Below are positions 38,562-51,345 of a stretch of DNA of 64,000 nucleotides, piece by piece (position 1 is the stretch's first letter; each line of letters opens with the position of its first letter). Origin of the DNA: Paracoccus saliphilus (lineage in GTDB: Bacteria > Pseudomonadota > Alphaproteobacteria > Rhodobacterales > Rhodobacteraceae). Location of the stretch: contig QKYL01000001.1 of NCBI GenBank assembly GCA_003255745.1, forward strand, positions 1-64,000, in the 5' to 3' direction. The notes under the pieces were generated by a model that made no database searches, had not been told where the DNA came from, and saw only the letters and a program-made list of their open reading frames with translations. The position numbers and the translations under genes are program-made.

Positions 38562-41500
38562 ATGTTCAATAAGATTCTGGTGGCCAACCGGGGCGAGATT
38601 GCCATTCGCGTGATGCGCGCTGCCAACGAGCTGGGCAAGAAGACGGTCGCCGTCTATGCCGAGGAAGACAAGCTGGGCCTGCACCGTTTCAAGGCGGACG
38701 AGGCTTATCGCATCGGCGAGGGCCTGGGACCGGTCGCAGCCTATCTGTCCATTCCCGAGATCATCCGCGTGGCCAAGGCCTGCGGCGCAGACGCGATCCA
38801 TCCCGGCTATGGCCTCTTGTCCGAAAACCCCGACTTCGTTGATGCCTGCACGGCGGCCGGGATCACCTTCATCGGTCCCCGCGCCGATACGATGCGCGCG
38901 CTTGGCGACAAGGCCAGCGCCCGCCGCGTCGCCATCGAGGCCGGCGTGCCGGTCATCCCCGCCACCGAGGTGCTGGGCGAGGATTTCGAGGCCATCAAGG
39001 CGGAAGCTGCGGCGGTCGGCTATCCCCTGATGCTGAAGGCCAGCTGGGGCGGCGGCGGTCGCGGCATGCGCCCGATCAACAGCGAGGCCGAGCTGGTCGA
39101 GAAGGTCCGCGAGGGCCGTCGCGAGGCCGAGGCCGCCTTCGGCAACGGCGAGGGTTATCTGGAGAAGATGATCCTGCGCGCCCGCCATGTCGAGGTGCAG
39201 CTGCTGGGCGATACGCATGGCGGGCTCTATCACCTCTACGAACGCGACTGCACGGTCCAGCGCCGCAACCAGAAGGTCGTAGAGCGCGCCCCGGCCCCCT
39301 ATCTGACCGAGGAACAGCGGGCCGAGGTCTGCGCGCTGGCGCTGAAGATCGGGCAAGCAGTGGGCTATCAGAACGCCGGCACGGTCGAGTTCCTGATGGA
39401 TATGGACAGCCAGCAGTTCTACTTCATCGAGGTGAACCCGCGCGTCCAGGTCGAGCATACCGTGACCGAGGAGGTCACCGGCATCGACGTGGTGCAGTCC
39501 CAGATCAAGATCGCCGAGGGCGCGACCTTGGCCGAGGCGACGGGCCATGCGCGGCAGGAGGACATCACCCTATCGGGCCACGCCCTGCAGTGCCGCGTCA
39601 CGACTGAGGACCCGCAGAACAATTTCATCCCCGACTATGGCCGCATCACCGCCTATCGCAGCGCGACCGGCATGGGCATCCGCCTGGACGGGGGCACCGC
39701 CTATGCGGGCGGCGTCATCACCCGCTATTACGATTCGCTGCTGGTCAAGGTCACGGCCTGGGCGCAGACGCCCGACCAGGCGATCAAGCGGATGGACCGC
39801 GCGCTGCGCGAGTTTCGGGTGCGCGGCGTTTCCACGAACATCGACTTTGTCATCAACCTGCTGAAGCACCCGACCTTCCTGGACGATACCTATACAACCA
39901 AGTTCATCGACACGACCGATGACCTGTTCACCTTCAAGAAGCGTCAGGATCGCGCGACCAAGATTCTGACCTACCTGGCCGATATCAGCGTGAACGGGCA
40001 CCCGGAAACCGCCGGCCGGCCGCTGCCGCCCGCGCAGGCGCGCGCCCCGATCCCGCCGGCGCCGAAAGCGCCGCCCGCGCCGGGTACCCGCCAGATGCTG
40101 GAAACCCAGGGCGCGCAGGCCGTGGCCGACTGGATGGCGGCGCAGAAACAGCTGCTGATCACCGACACGACGATGCGCGACGGGCACCAGTCGCTGCTGG
40201 CGACGCGGATGCGGTCGATCGACATGATCCGCGTGGCGCCCTCTTATGCCGCGAACCTGCCGCAGCTGTTCAGCGTGGAATGCTGGGGCGGGGCGACCTT
40301 CGACGTGGCCTATCGGTTCCTGCAGGAATGCCCCTGGCAGCGGCTGCGCGACATCCGGGCGGCGATGCCGAACCTGATGACGCAGATGCTGCTGCGCGCC
40401 TCCAACGGGGTGGGCTACACGAACTATCCCGACAACGTGGTGCAGTTCTTTGTCAAACAGGCCGCAGAAACCGGCGTCGACGTGTTCCGCGTCTTTGACA
40501 GCCTGAACTGGGTCGAGAACATGCGCATCGCGATGGACGCGGTGATCGACAGTGGCAAGATCTGCGAAGGCACGGTCTGCTATACCGGCAACATGCTGGA
40601 CCCCGAGCGGTCCAAGTACGACCTGAAGTACTATGTGGACACCGCACAGCAGTTGAAGGCCGCCGGCGCCCATGTGCTGGGCCTGAAGGACATGGCCGGG
40701 CTGCTGAAGCCCGCCGCGGCCCGCATCCTGATCAAGGCGCTGAAGGAAGAGGTCGGCCTGCCGGTCCATTTCCACACCCATGACACCAGCGGCATGGGCG
40801 GCGCCACGATCCTGGCCGCGGCCGAGGCCGGCGTGGATGCCGTCGACTGCGCCATGGACGCGCTGTCGGGCAACACCAGCCAGCCCACCATGGGTTCGGT
40901 GGTCGAGGCGCTGGCCATGACCGACCGCGATACCGGGCTGGACATCAAGGCGATCCGGGCAATCAGCAACTATTGGGAGCGGGTCCGCGAGAGCTATGCC
41001 GCCTTTGAGAGCGGGCTGCAGTCGCCAGCCTCGGAGGTCTATCTGCACGAAATGCCGGGGGGGCAGTTCACCAACCTGAAATCGCAGGCGCGCTCGATGG
41101 GGCTGGAGGATCGCTGGCACGAGGTGGCCCAGGCCTATGCCGACGTGAACCAGATGTTCGGCGATATCGTGAAGGTCACGCCTTCGTCCAAGGTGGTGGG
41201 CGACATGGCGCTGATGATGGTGGCGCAGAACCTGACGCCCCAGCAGGTGATGGACCCGGCGGTCGAGGTCAGCTTCCCGGATTCGGTCGTGGACATGATG
41301 CACGGCAACCTGGGCCAACCCCCGGGCGGATGGCCTGAAGTGATCCAGAGCAAGGTGCTGAAGGGCGAGGCGCCGATCACCGACCGTCCCGGCGCCCATC
41401 TGCCGCCGGCCGACCTGGAGGCGCTGCGCGCCAAGCTGTCGGCCGAACTGGGCGGCGTCGCGATCGACGACGAGGACCTGAACGGCTACCTGATGTATCC

Positions 41501-41996
41501 CAAGGTCTTCACGGAATATCGCGCGCGCCACGAGACCTATGGCCCCGTCCGCACCCTGCCGACGCGGACCTTCTTCTATGGCATGGAGCCGGGGCAGGAG
41601 ATCAGCGTCGAGATCGACCCCGGCAAGACGCTGGAGGTGCGGCTGCTGACCCTGGGTGAGACGGACGAGCAGGGCGAGGTCAAGGTCTTCTTCGAGCTGA
41701 ACGGCCAGCCCCGCCAGGTGCGGGTGCCGAACCGCAAGGCGGTCGGCGCGGCGGCGGCGCGCCCCAAGGCCGATCCATCAAACCCGGGCCATGTGGGCGC
41801 GCCGATGCCGGGCGTCGTGGCCACGGTCGGCGTCACGACCGGTCAGGCGGTCAAGCAGGGTGACCTGCTGCTGACCATCGAGGCCATGAAGATGGAAACC
41901 GGCCTGCATGCCGACCGCGACGGTTCCATCAAGGCGCTGCACGTGAGCCCCGGACAGCAGATCGACGCCAAGGACCTGCTGGTCGAGATCGAGTGA
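38562..41996 (+). CDS. pyc: Pyruvate carboxylase
   Basis: This 1144-residue biotin enzyme converts pyruvate, bicarbonate and ATP to oxaloacetate, refilling the TCA cycle. The biotin carboxylase domain (about 1-450) has KASWGGGGRGM and FIEVNPRVQVEHTVTEEVTG. The carboxyltransferase domain (about 530-810) starts LLITDTTMRDGHQSLLATRM and has HFHTHDTSGMGGATIL. A PYC/OADA region follows, then the biotinyl domain with biotin on K1110 in EAMKMETG. A Pro/Ala-rich linker at about 485-515 joins the first two domains. All modules are intact in one chain. AAGGGGG precedes the ATG. It is divergent from uvrA, and nuoA lies 277 bases downstream. Confidence 0.97.
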   Translation: MFNKILVANRGEIAIRVMRAANELGKKTVAVYAEEDKLGLHRFKADEAYRIGEGLGPVAAYLSIPEIIRVAKACGADAIHPGYGLLSENPDFVDACTAAGITFIGPRADTMRALGDKASARRVAIEAGVPVIPATEVLGEDFEAIKAEAAAVGYPLMLKASWGGGGRGMRPINSEAELVEKVREGRREAEAAFGNGEGYLEKMILRARHVEVQLLGDTHGGLYHLYERDCTVQRRNQKVVERAPAPYLTEEQRAEVCALALKIGQAVGYQNAGTVEFLMDMDSQQFYFIEVNPRVQVEHTVTEEVTGIDVVQSQIKIAEGATLAEATGHARQEDITLSGHALQCRVTTEDPQNNFIPDYGRITAYRSATGMGIRLDGGTAYAGGVITRYYDSLLVKVTAWAQTPDQAIKRMDRALREFRVRGVSTNIDFVINLLKHPTFLDDTYTTKFIDTTDDLFTFKKRQDRATKILTYLADISVNGHPETAGRPLPPAQARAPIPPAPKAPPAPGTRQMLETQGAQAVADWMAAQKQLLITDTTMRDGHQSLLATRMRSIDMIRVAPSYAANLPQLFSVECWGGATFDVAYRFLQECPWQRLRDIRAAMPNLMTQMLLRASNGVGYTNYPDNVVQFFVKQAAETGVDVFRVFDSLNWVENMRIAMDAVIDSGKICEGTVCYTGNMLDPERSKYDLKYYVDTAQQLKAAGAHVLGLKDMAGLLKPAAARILIKALKEEVGLPVHFHTHDTSGMGGATILAAAEAGVDAVDCAMDALSGNTSQPTMGSVVEALAMTDRDTGLDIKAIRAISNYWERVRESYAAFESGLQSPASEVYLHEMPGGQFTNLKSQARSMGLEDRWHEVAQAYADVNQMFGDIVKVTPSSKVVGDMALMMVAQNLTPQQVMDPAVEVSFPDSVVDMMHGNLGQPPGGWPEVIQSKVLKGEAPITDRPGAHLPPADLEALRAKLSAELGGVAIDDEDLNGYLMYPKVFTEYRARHETYGPVRTLPTRTFFYGMEPGQEISVEIDPGKTLEVRLLTLGETDEQGEVKVFFELNGQPRQVRVPNRKAVGAAAARPKADPSNPGHVGAPMPGVVATVGVTTGQAVKQGDLLLTIEAMKMETGLHADRDGSIKALHVSPGQQIDAKDLLVEIE

Positions 41997-42273
41997 AGAG
42001 CCGCGTCCCGGCCCAAGTTGGGGCGGGGCGCGGTGCCACCAGGCGCCGCCCTTGCCAGGGACCGGGACGGGCAGGACAGACGCGCGACCGTTGGCCTCCA
42101 GGTTCCCCGCACGGATGCGGGGGACATCCGGATGCTGCATCAATGCAACAATTCGCCGCGTATTTGGCCACCCGCGACCGTTGACCCCGCGACGCGCGGG
42201 GTCTACATCACGCCTAGCCAACCCGTCGCGGGGTGAGCCATGATCCCCGCGACCGACAAGGGGATCAAAGCCC
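41997..42273 (+). other. Leader region of the nuo operon
   Basis: No credible gene lies in these 277 bases. The start is GC-rich with imperfect dyads (GGGCGGGGCGC against GCGCCGCCC) that might end the pyc transcript. The last third holds the candidate nuo promoter and a GC-rich inverted repeat (CCCCGCG and CGCGGGG, 42185-42201) inside the promoter spacer. Confidence 0.45.
42181..42209 (+). promoter_or_regulatory. Candidate nuo operon promoter
   Basis: TTGACC (42181-42186) and TACATC (42204-42209) are separated by exactly 17 bases. The spacer contains a near-perfect CCCCGCG/CGCGGGG dyad that could bind a regulator. The nuoA start is 65 bases further on. Confidence 0.55.
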
Positions 42274-43163
<890 letters not shown>

Positions 43164-43165
43164 CG

Positions 43166-43783
43166 ATGGCCGTCTATCCCGATTTCGACGCGCTGGACCA
43201 ACTGGCCGAGCATATCAAGCTTCGTCGCCCCAACGAGGTGGTCGATGCCCAGGTCGCTCATGGCGAACTGTGCGTGACGGCAACCGCTGCGGGCATTCTT
43301 GACCTGATCGAGTTCCTGCGCACCGACAGTTCTTGCCGCTTTTCGACCTTGGTGGACATCACCGCAGTCGATTATCCGTCGCGGCCGCAGCGCTTCGACG
43401 TGGTCTGGCACTTTCTGTCGATGTACCAGAACCACCGCATCCGGGTGAAGGTCGCGATCCGCGAGGATGAGATGCTGCCGACGCTGACCGGGATCCACCC
43501 GTCGGCCAACTGGTTCGAGCGCGAGATCTTTGACATGTTCGGGATCCTGTTCACGGGCCATCCCGACATGCGGCGCATCCTGACCGACTACGGCTTTTCC
43601 GGTCATCCGCTGCGCAAGGATTTCCCGACCACCGGCTATGTCGAGGTCCGTTATGACGACGCCGAGAAGCGGGTGATCTACGAGCCTGTGAGCCTGGTGC
43701 AGGAATATCGCCAGTTCGATTTTCTTTCGCCCTGGGAAGGCGTGCAATACGCGCTGCCCGGCGACGAAAAGACAAAGGGGTAA
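43166..43783 (+). CDS. nuoC: NADH-quinone oxidoreductase subunit C
   Basis: This 205-residue hydrophilic subunit of the connecting module carries the 30-kDa signature: [20 protein letters not shown], then [19 protein letters not shown] and [14 protein letters not shown]. It is a separate gene, not fused to nuoD as in enterobacteria. It starts 2 bases after nuoB and ends 4 bases before nuoD. Confidence 0.97.
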   Translation: MAVYPDFDALDQLAEHIKLRRPNEVVDAQVAHGELCVTATAAGILDLIEFLRTDSSCRFSTLVDITAVDYPSRPQRFDVVWHFLSMYQNHRIRVKVAIREDEMLPTLTGIHPSANWFEREIFDMFGILFTGHPDMRRILTDYGFSGHPLRKDFPTTGYVEVRYDDAEKRVIYEPVSLVQEYRQFDFLSPWEGVQYALPGDEKTKG

Positions 43784-43787
43784 GGCC

Positions 43788-45026
43788 ATGGACGGCGATA
43801 TCCGCACCAACCAATATGACGACGGCAGCCAGGACCTGCTGACCGGAGAGCAGCGCATCCGCAACTTCAACATCAACTTTGGCCCGCAACACCCTGCGGC
43901 GCATGGTGTTTTGCGGATGGTGCTGGAGCTGGACGGCGAGATTGTGGAACGGGCCGATCCGCATATCGGGCTGCTGCATCGCGGCACCGAAAAGCTGATG
44001 GAAAGCCGCACCTATCTGCAGAACCTGCCCTATTTCGACCGGCTGGACTATGTCTCGCCTATGAATCAGGAACATGCCTGGTGCCTGGCGATCGAACGTT
44101 TGACCGGCACGGTGATCCCGCGCCGTGCCAGCCTGATCCGGGTCCTGTATTCGGAAATCGGCCGCATCCTGAACCACCTGCTGGGCCTGACCACGGGTGC
44201 GCTGGACGTTGGCGCGCTGACGCCCCCGTTGTGGGGGTTCGAGGCGCGAGAGCAGCTGATGATCTTTTACGAGCGCGCGTCGGGGGCGCGTCTGCACGCG
44301 GCCTATTTCCGGCCCGGCGGCGTCCACCAGGACCTGCCGCCCGACCTGCTGAACGACATCGAGGCGTGGTGCGACCAGTTCCCCAAGGTTCTGGACGACC
44401 TGGACACGCTGCTGACCGAAAACCGCATCTTCAAGCAGCGGCTGGTCGGTATCGGCGTGGTCAGCGAGCAGGATGCGCTGGACTGGGGCTTTTCAGGCGT
44501 GATGGTGCGCGGTTCGGGCATGGCTTGGGACCTGCGCCGCAGCCAGCCCTACGAGTGCTATGACGAGTTCGACTTCAAGATCCCGGTCGGCACGAATGGC
44601 GACTGCTACGACCGCTTTCTGTGCAGGATGCAGGAAATGCGCGAGTCGACCAGCATCATGCGTCAGGCGATCCACAAGCTGCGCGCCGAGCCTGCGGGCG
44701 ACGTGCTGGCACGCGGCAAGCTGACTCCGCCCAAGCGCGGCGAGATGAAGCGCGACATGGAGAGCCTGATCCACCACTTCAAGCTGTACACCGAGGGCTT
44801 CCGGGTCCCTGCCGGCGAGGTCTATGCCGCGGTTGAGGCGCCCAAGGGCGAATTCGGCGTCTACCTTGTCAGCGACGGCACCAACAAACCCTATCGCGCC
44901 AAGTTGCGCGCGCCGGGCTTTCTGCACCTGCAATCCATGGACTGGATGTCCAAGGGCCATCTGCTGGCCGACGTCCCGGCCCTGATCGCCACCCAAGACA
45001 TCGTGTTCGGAGAGGTTGACCGCTGA
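43788..45026 (+). CDS. nuoD: NADH-quinone oxidoreductase subunit D
   Basis: This 412-residue 49-kDa-type subunit forms the quinone-binding cavity with subunit B. Conserved segments are [15 protein letters not shown] with the cavity histidines, [29 protein letters not shown] and the C-terminal [11 protein letters not shown]. The length is standard. Its stop overlaps the nuoE start (TGATG). Confidence 0.98.
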   Translation: MDGDIRTNQYDDGSQDLLTGEQRIRNFNINFGPQHPAAHGVLRMVLELDGEIVERADPHIGLLHRGTEKLMESRTYLQNLPYFDRLDYVSPMNQEHAWCLAIERLTGTVIPRRASLIRVLYSEIGRILNHLLGLTTGALDVGALTPPLWGFEAREQLMIFYERASGARLHAAYFRPGGVHQDLPPDLLNDIEAWCDQFPKVLDDLDTLLTENRIFKQRLVGIGVVSEQDALDWGFSGVMVRGSGMAWDLRRSQPYECYDEFDFKIPVGTNGDCYDRFLCRMQEMRESTSIMRQAIHKLRAEPAGDVLARGKLTPPKRGEMKRDMESLIHHFKLYTEGFRVPAGEVYAAVEAPKGEFGVYLVSDGTNKPYRAKLRAPGFLHLQSMDWMSKGHLLADVPALIATQDIVFGEVDR

Positions 45027-45931
45027 TGCTGCGCCGCCTTCACCCTGTCCAGCCGGACAGTTTCGAATTTACCCCCGCCAATCTGGAATGGGCGCGGGCG
45101 CAGATGACCAAGTATCCGGAAGGTCGCCAGCAATCGGCAATCATCCCGGTCCTGTGGCGTGCGCAGGAACAGGAAGGCTGGCTGTCGCGGCCGGCGATCG
45201 AATACTGCGCCGAGTTGCTGGGCATGGCTTATATCCGGGCGCTGGAAGTGGCGACATTCTACTTCATGTTCCAGCTGCAACCGGTTGGAAAAGTGGCCAA
45301 TATCCAGATTTGCGGAACCACGACCTGCATGATCTGCGGCGCAGAGGCGCTGATCGAGGTTTGCAAGCGCAAGATCGCGCCGACGCCGCATACCCTGTCG
45401 GCGGATGGCAAGTTCAGTTGGGAAGAGGTCGAGTGCCTGGGCGCCTGCGCCAACGCGCCGATGGCTCAGATCGGCAAGGATTACTATGAAGATCTGACGC
45501 CCGAGACCCTTGAGGTGCTGATCGACCGCATGTCGGCGGGCGAGGTGCCCCAGCCCGGATCGCAGACCGGCCGTTTCGCGTCCGAACCCGTCGTGGGGCT
45601 GACCAGCCTGGTGGATGCCAAGGGTCACAGCGCGATGAACGCCAGCGTGCAGCTGGCCACCGAATTGGGCGAGACGTTGAAGCGGATCGACGGGACCGAG
45701 GTGCCGATTCTGACCAAGTGGCGCGACAGTCCGCAGCCTGAGGCGGCGGCGGATGACCAGAGCGGGCGCGACACGGCGCCCGAGACCGAACCGCGGCCGT
45801 CGGAGGGCGATCCGGTGGACAAGACCGGCGTCACCGAGCAGGAGGCACACGCCAGTTCCGCCGCGCGTCCCGTATCGGCGCGCGAACCCGCCGGTGTGCG
45901 GGCCGAGGAAGCGGATGTGAAGAAGGACTGA
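45026..45931 (+). CDS. nuoE: NADH-quinone oxidoreductase subunit E, with long disordered C-terminal tail
   Basis: This 301-residue 24-kDa-type subunit carries the [2Fe-2S] cluster N1a in a thioredoxin-like fold. The ligands are C96, C101, C137 and C141, numbering identical to the Paracoccus Nqo2 protein. The core ends near residue 175. A further 125 residues are rich in Glu, Asp, Ala, Pro and Thr and look disordered, longer than in most homologues. Many Rhodobacterales carry a helix-hairpin-helix extension on this subunit; here such a domain is in the separate next gene. Confidence 0.96.
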   Translation: MLRRLHPVQPDSFEFTPANLEWARAQMTKYPEGRQQSAIIPVLWRAQEQEGWLSRPAIEYCAELLGMAYIRALEVATFYFMFQLQPVGKVANIQICGTTTCMICGAEALIEVCKRKIAPTPHTLSADGKFSWEEVECLGACANAPMAQIGKDYYEDLTPETLEVLIDRMSAGEVPQPGSQTGRFASEPVVGLTSLVDAKGHSAMNASVQLATELGETLKRIDGTEVPILTKWRDSPQPEAAADDQSGRDTAPETEPRPSEGDPVDKTGVTEQEAHASSAARPVSAREPAGVRAEEADVKKD

Positions 45932-45971
45932 TCGGGCAGCGGGCCGATAGCCTGCGGAAACGGAGCAGTGA

Positions 45972-46520
45972 ATGCCGGGCGCGATGCAAAGTTCTAGCGG
46001 AAAGACTGGCGTCGTGGTTGCGGCGCTTGTGGTACTGGGGCTTGGCCTCTTTGGTGCGGTCGGTTGGCTGGCCGCGCTGGTTCTGGGCTTGGTGGCGGGC
46101 GTGCTTTTAGGGTCGCTGCTGCACTGGCTGGTGCATGAGGGTGCAGAGCCGATGGACGCGGCGCATTGGGCCCCGGTTCCGCCGGCCGTGTCGGTTCCCC
46201 AGGCCCCTACCGTCAGCCGCGCGTTCAGGTCGCCGGTCGTACGCGCCAATCCTTCGGGGACGGATCACCAGGCTGCAAACCCGCAAAATGGGGATACGCA
46301 GTCCGAGGACGACCTGCGCCGGATCAGGGGCATCGGCCCCAAGGTCGAGGCGGCGCTGCATGCGGCAGGGGTGACGCGGCTGTCCCAGATCGCGGACTGG
46401 GACGAGGCGCGGATCGAGGAGGTGGCGCCCCGGATCGGGCGCGCAGCCTCGCGCATCCGCGGGGATGACTGGATCGGCCAGGCGCGGGACCTGGTCGTCG
46501 TGGACAGGGAGGGTGCGTGA
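45972..46520 (+). CDS. Membrane-anchored helix-hairpin-helix protein within the nuo operon
   Basis: This 182-residue protein has one or two N-terminal membrane helices (about residues 12-55, with GLGLFGAVGWLAALVLGLVA), a Pro-rich linker, and a C-terminal helix-hairpin-helix-type domain from about residue 112 (DDLRRIRGIGPKVEAALHAA, then GVTRLSQIADW and GDDWIGQARDL). The C-terminal domain is like that appended to NuoE or found in small nuo-linked proteins in Rhodobacteraceae. DNA binding is doubtful for a membrane-anchored protein in this setting; the domain may serve protein contacts. The stop overlaps the next gene (TGATG). GGAG lies 6 bases before the ATG. Confidence 0.82.
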   Translation: MPGAMQSSSGKTGVVVAALVVLGLGLFGAVGWLAALVLGLVAGVLLGSLLHWLVHEGAEPMDAAHWAPVPPAVSVPQAPTVSRAFRSPVVRANPSGTDHQAANPQNGDTQSEDDLRRIRGIGPKVEAALHAAGVTRLSQIADWDEARIEEVAPRIGRAASRIRGDDWIGQARDLVVVDREGA

Positions 46521-46729
46521 TGGCGGACCCTTCGCAGGATGCCCGCCAGATGCGGCTGGTCGCGATCGTGATCGCAGTGACCATGCTGCTCTGGCTCGCC
46601 ATTCAGGCGATCGGGCTGGAATATGGGTGGGCGGCGCGGTGGGCCTTTCTGGCAGACCTGGCCGCCATCGGCGCTTTTGTCTGGTCGCTGATCGTGACCT
46701 GGCGTATCTGGCGGCGCAGGAATGCGTGA
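46520..46729 (+). CDS. Small two-helix membrane protein, DUF5337-like
   Basis: This 69-residue protein has two membrane helices (IVIAVTMLLWLAIQAIG and FLADLAAIGAFVWSLIVTW) and a basic end, WRIWRRRNA. Small proteins of this shape sit before nuoF in other Rhodobacterales and are listed as DUF5337; the link is from memory, not a search. It is coupled to the upstream gene by TGATG and lies 24 bases before nuoF. Its role is unknown, perhaps assembly of complex I. Confidence 0.8.
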   Translation: MADPSQDARQMRLVAIVIAVTMLLWLAIQAIGLEYGWAARWAFLADLAAIGAFVWSLIVTWRIWRRRNA

Positions 46730-48049
<1,320 letters not shown>

Positions 48050-48150
48050 TCAGTACGGCGGGACATCACGCGGGGCGCACGCGCTCGTGTCGGGCGAAGG
48101 GCCGGACCGATGGTTATGTGGGAACACATGACCATCGAAAGGACCTTGCC

Positions 48151-48546
48151 ATGTTTCGCCCCCTGATCGCCGCCGCCCTGCTGGCCGCCACCCCCGCCGC
48201 CGCGCTGGAGCCGCTGTCGCAGAACGCCTATGTCAACGACCGGCTGGTGCAGGCCCGCGTGGCCGACCTGGTGCGGCGGGGCTGTCCCATGATCAACGCC
48301 CGGCTGATCCGCGCCTTTTCCGAGGCCCGTGCGCTGAAGCGTTACGCGCTGGAGCAGGGCTATAGTGAGACACAGATCGACGCCTTCCTGGACAGCCGGG
48401 AAGAGCGTCGTCGCATCTATGAAAAAGCCGACCGATACATGGTGGACAAAGGCGTGGTGAACGGCAAGCCGGACACGTTCTGCCGCCTCGGCCGGGATGA
48501 AATCGCACGGCAGACGGTCGCGGGATCGCTGCTGAGTGCCAGATAA
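48151..48546 (+). CDS. Exported small protein, DUF5333-like
   Basis: This 131-residue protein has a Sec signal ([18 protein letters not shown]) and a helical mature part with two cysteines, in [11 protein letters not shown] and [11 protein letters not shown], that could form a disulfide in the periplasm. The segments [20 protein letters not shown] and FLDSREE resemble Rhodobacterales proteins known as DUF5333, also found between nuoF and nuoG. GAAAGGA precedes the ATG. The stop lies 11 bases before nuoG. A periplasmic protein coded inside the NADH-module genes is unexpected; the function is unknown. Confidence 0.82.
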   Translation: MFRPLIAAALLAATPAAALEPLSQNAYVNDRLVQARVADLVRRGCPMINARLIRAFSEARALKRYALEQGYSETQIDAFLDSREERRRIYEKADRYMVDKGVVNGKPDTFCRLGRDEIARQTVAGSLLSAR

Positions 48547-48556
48547 GGATGGAATC

Positions 48557-50569
48557 ATGGCCGAATTGCGGACAATCAAGATCGACGGCAGGGAAATCGC
48601 GGTCGATCCCAACCTGACCCTGATCCAGGCCTGCGAGCAGGCCGGGGTCGAGATCCCGCGATTCTGCTATCACGAACGGCTGTCGATCGCCGGCAACTGC
48701 CGCATGTGTCTGGTTGAGGTGGTGGGCGGCCCGCCCAAGCCCGCCGCCAGCTGCGCGATGCAAGTCAAGGACCTGCGTCCGGGGCCCGAAGGCGCGCCGT
48801 CCGAGATCCGCACCAACAGCCCGATGGTCAAGAAGGCCCGCGAGGGCGTGATGGAATTCCTGCTGATCAACCATCCGCTGGACTGCCCGATCTGCGACCA
48901 GGGCGGCGAATGCGACCTGCAGGACCAGGCGATGGCCTATGGCGTCGATTTCAGCCGCTATCGCGAGCCTAAGCGCGCCGCCGAGGAGCTGAACCTGGGG
49001 CCGCTGGTCGAAACGCACATGACCCGCTGCATCAGCTGCACCCGCTGCGTGCGCTTTACCAGCGAGGTGGCGGGCATCAGCCAGATGGGCCAGACCGGCC
49101 GCGGCGAGGACAGCGAGATCACCAGCTATCTGAACCAGACGCTGGCCTCGAACCTGCAGGGCAACATCATCGACCTCTGCCCGGTGGGGGCGCTGGTGTC
49201 CAAGCCCTATGCCTTCACGGCGCGGCCCTGGGAGCTGTCAAAAACCGAGAGCATCGACGTGATGGACGCCCTGGGCAGCGCGATCCGCGTGGACACCAAG
49301 GGGCGCGAGGTCATGCGCATCCTGCCGCGCAACCATGACGGCGTGAACGAGGAATGGATCAGCGACAAGACGCGCTTTGTCTGGGACGGGCTGCGCCGCC
49401 AGCGGCTGGACCGTCCTTATCTGCGCGAGAACGGCAAGCTGCGCCCGGCCACTTGGCCCGAAGCGCTGTCCGCCGCAGCGCGCGCAATGCAGGGGGCACA
49501 GGTCGCGGGCCTGGTGGGCGACCTGGCTTCGGTCGAGGCGGCCTTCAGCCTCAAGACGCTGGTCGAGGGTCTTGGCGGGCATGTCGAATGCCGCACCGAC
49601 GGCGCGCGCCTGCCGGCGGGCAACCGTTCCGCCTATGTCGGGAATGCGGTGATTGCCGATATCGACACGGCCGGCACGATCGTGCTGATCGGCACCAACC
49701 CGCGCGACGAGGCGCCGGTCCTGAACGCCCGCATCCGCCGGGCATGGACGCGCGGCGCCCAGGTCACGCTGGTGGGCGATGCGGTTGACCTGACCTATGA
49801 CTATGCCCATGCCGGCACCGACCGCGCGGCGCTGGCGCAGCTGCTGCGCGATGCCCAGCCCGGCGAGGGGCCGGGTCTGATCATCTTGGGGCAGGGGGCG
49901 CTGCGCGAGGCCGATGGCGAGGCTGTGCTGGCCCACGCCCAGGCCCTGGCCGAGGCGACCGGTGCGCGGCTTCTGGTGCTGCACACGGCTGCGTCCCGCG
50001 TGGGCGCCATGGACGTGGGCGCGGTGACGGATGGCGGACTGCCGGCGGCGATCGAGGGGGCGCAGGTGATCTTCAACCTGGGCGCCGACGAGGTCGAGAT
50101 CGACGCGGGCGCCACCGTGATCTATCAGGGCAGCCACGGCGACCGCGGCGCCCATCGCGCCGACATCATCCTGCCCGCCGCCTGCTATACCGAGGAAATG
50201 GGCCTGTTCGTGAACACCGAAGGCCGGCCTCAGCTGGCCATGCGCGCGAATTTCGCGCCGGGAGAGGCCAAGGAAAACTGGGCGATCCTGCGGGCGCTGT
50301 CGGCCGAATTGGGCCAGACGCTGCCGTGGGACAGCCTGACGCAGCTGCGCCGCAAGCTGGTCGAGGCCGTGCCGCATCTGGCGCGCGTCGACCAGATCGT
50401 GGAAAGCGAGTGGCAGCCCCTGCCGATGCGGGATCTGGGCCAAGCCAGCTTCGTCAACCCGATCCGCGATTTCTACCTGACCAACCCCATCGCGCGCTGT
50501 TCGCCGCTGATGGGAGAATTGTCCCGGATGTCAGCGGCGCGTCAGGCGCCCGCGCTTGCAGCGGAGTAA
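48557..50569 (+). CDS. nuoG: NADH-quinone oxidoreductase subunit G
   Basis: This 670-residue iron-sulfur subunit passes electrons from NuoE/F toward NuoI. The [2Fe-2S] ligands are in [20 protein letters not shown]. The [4Fe-4S] sites follow in [19 protein letters not shown] and [11 protein letters not shown] with a later LCPVGAL. The rest is a molybdopterin-oxidoreductase-like domain without cofactor. The ATG at 48557 follows AAGGATGGA and gives the family N-terminus; an in-frame start at 48536 overlaps the preceding gene. Confidence 0.97.
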   Translation: MAELRTIKIDGREIAVDPNLTLIQACEQAGVEIPRFCYHERLSIAGNCRMCLVEVVGGPPKPAASCAMQVKDLRPGPEGAPSEIRTNSPMVKKAREGVMEFLLINHPLDCPICDQGGECDLQDQAMAYGVDFSRYREPKRAAEELNLGPLVETHMTRCISCTRCVRFTSEVAGISQMGQTGRGEDSEITSYLNQTLASNLQGNIIDLCPVGALVSKPYAFTARPWELSKTESIDVMDALGSAIRVDTKGREVMRILPRNHDGVNEEWISDKTRFVWDGLRRQRLDRPYLRENGKLRPATWPEALSAAARAMQGAQVAGLVGDLASVEAAFSLKTLVEGLGGHVECRTDGARLPAGNRSAYVGNAVIADIDTAGTIVLIGTNPRDEAPVLNARIRRAWTRGAQVTLVGDAVDLTYDYAHAGTDRAALAQLLRDAQPGEGPGLIILGQGALREADGEAVLAHAQALAEATGARLLVLHTAASRVGAMDVGAVTDGGLPAAIEGAQVIFNLGADEVEIDAGATVIYQGSHGDRGAHRADIILPAACYTEEMGLFVNTEGRPQLAMRANFAPGEAKENWAILRALSAELGQTLPWDSLTQLRRKLVEAVPHLARVDQIVESEWQPLPMRDLGQASFVNPIRDFYLTNPIARCSPLMGELSRMSAARQAPALAAE

Positions 50570-50574
50570 TGATC

Positions 50575-51327
50575 ATGGTGGCCTTGGAACAGCGTCGATT
50601 GGGAATGGCGGCTCTTTTGGGGGCGGCCGTTCTGTTGTCGGCATGCAGCGACACAGACGGCGCGGGCACGGCCCGGCCCATGGCGGCCTCGCTGGCCTCG
50701 GGCGGGGCCGGCGAAACGGCAACGCTGAGCCGGGCCCGCATCTCGACCAAATCCGGTGAGATCCTGATCCTGGAAGCGGACGGCACCGTCACCACAATGG
50801 ATCTGGACAGCCCCGGCGGCCGCGACGCCTTTGCCGTGACCGAGGCCGACCTGGCCGCACTGAACAGCAACCTGGACCTGAAGCTGCCGGGCCTGCCCTT
50901 GGCCCCCGGCCCGCGCGAAAAGACCGCGCAGGAAAAGGCGCTGGAGGAATTCGCCGCCCGCACACAGCCGGCCCTGCCGGTAATGCGTCCGGAGGTCGAG
51001 ATTGACCCCGCGCAGTTCATCGCCGTCAAGGTGCAGACGCTGAGCGAAGGATCCAATGCCGATCTGGTCGAGGTGACCGCCAATCTGCGCGAAGGGGTGG
51101 ACGCCGATATCGCCTTCTCGTATGCCACCTGCGCGTTGGCCGGTTGGGCCAAGGACAACGGCGCTCCTTATGGGCGCCACATCCGCACCCTTCAGGCCAA
51201 GCGCGACGGCAAGCTGCTGATCGGTTCGGCCTTCACCTTGTCCCAGGACAAGCCTATGGGGCTGCGGGTGATGGAAACGGAAGAAACCCTGCGCGAGTGC
51301 AGGGCACGCGGCATTCCCGCGGCCTAA
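50575..51327 (+). CDS. Lipoprotein of unknown function between nuoG and nuoH
   Basis: This 250-residue protein has a lipoprotein signal, MAALLGAAVLLSAC with the lipid cysteine at residue 24, and should sit in a membrane facing the periplasm. The mature part has TLSRARISTKSGEILILEAD, a Pro-rich linker, and an end with two cysteines (SYATCALAGWAKDNG and LRECRARGI). GCGGAG lies 8 bases before the ATG at 50575; the ATG at 50569, overlapping the nuoG stop, is too close to that site. I do not recognise a family. Its place in the operon suggests a link with complex I assembly or the cell envelope. Confidence 0.8.
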   Translation: MVALEQRRLGMAALLGAAVLLSACSDTDGAGTARPMAASLASGGAGETATLSRARISTKSGEILILEADGTVTTMDLDSPGGRDAFAVTEADLAALNSNLDLKLPGLPLAPGPREKTAQEKALEEFAARTQPALPVMRPEVEIDPAQFIAVKVQTLSEGSNADLVEVTANLREGVDADIAFSYATCALAGWAKDNGAPYGRHIRTLQAKRDGKLLIGSAFTLSQDKPMGLRVMETEETLRECRARGIPAA

Positions 51328-51345
51328 GGAAGAGGAACAGGCATC

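Noticed and set aside
39570-41531. 653-codon minus-strand frame opposite pyc
   Set aside because: The plus strand encodes intact pyruvate carboxylase domains here; the antisense text is His/Arg/Gln-rich without motifs.
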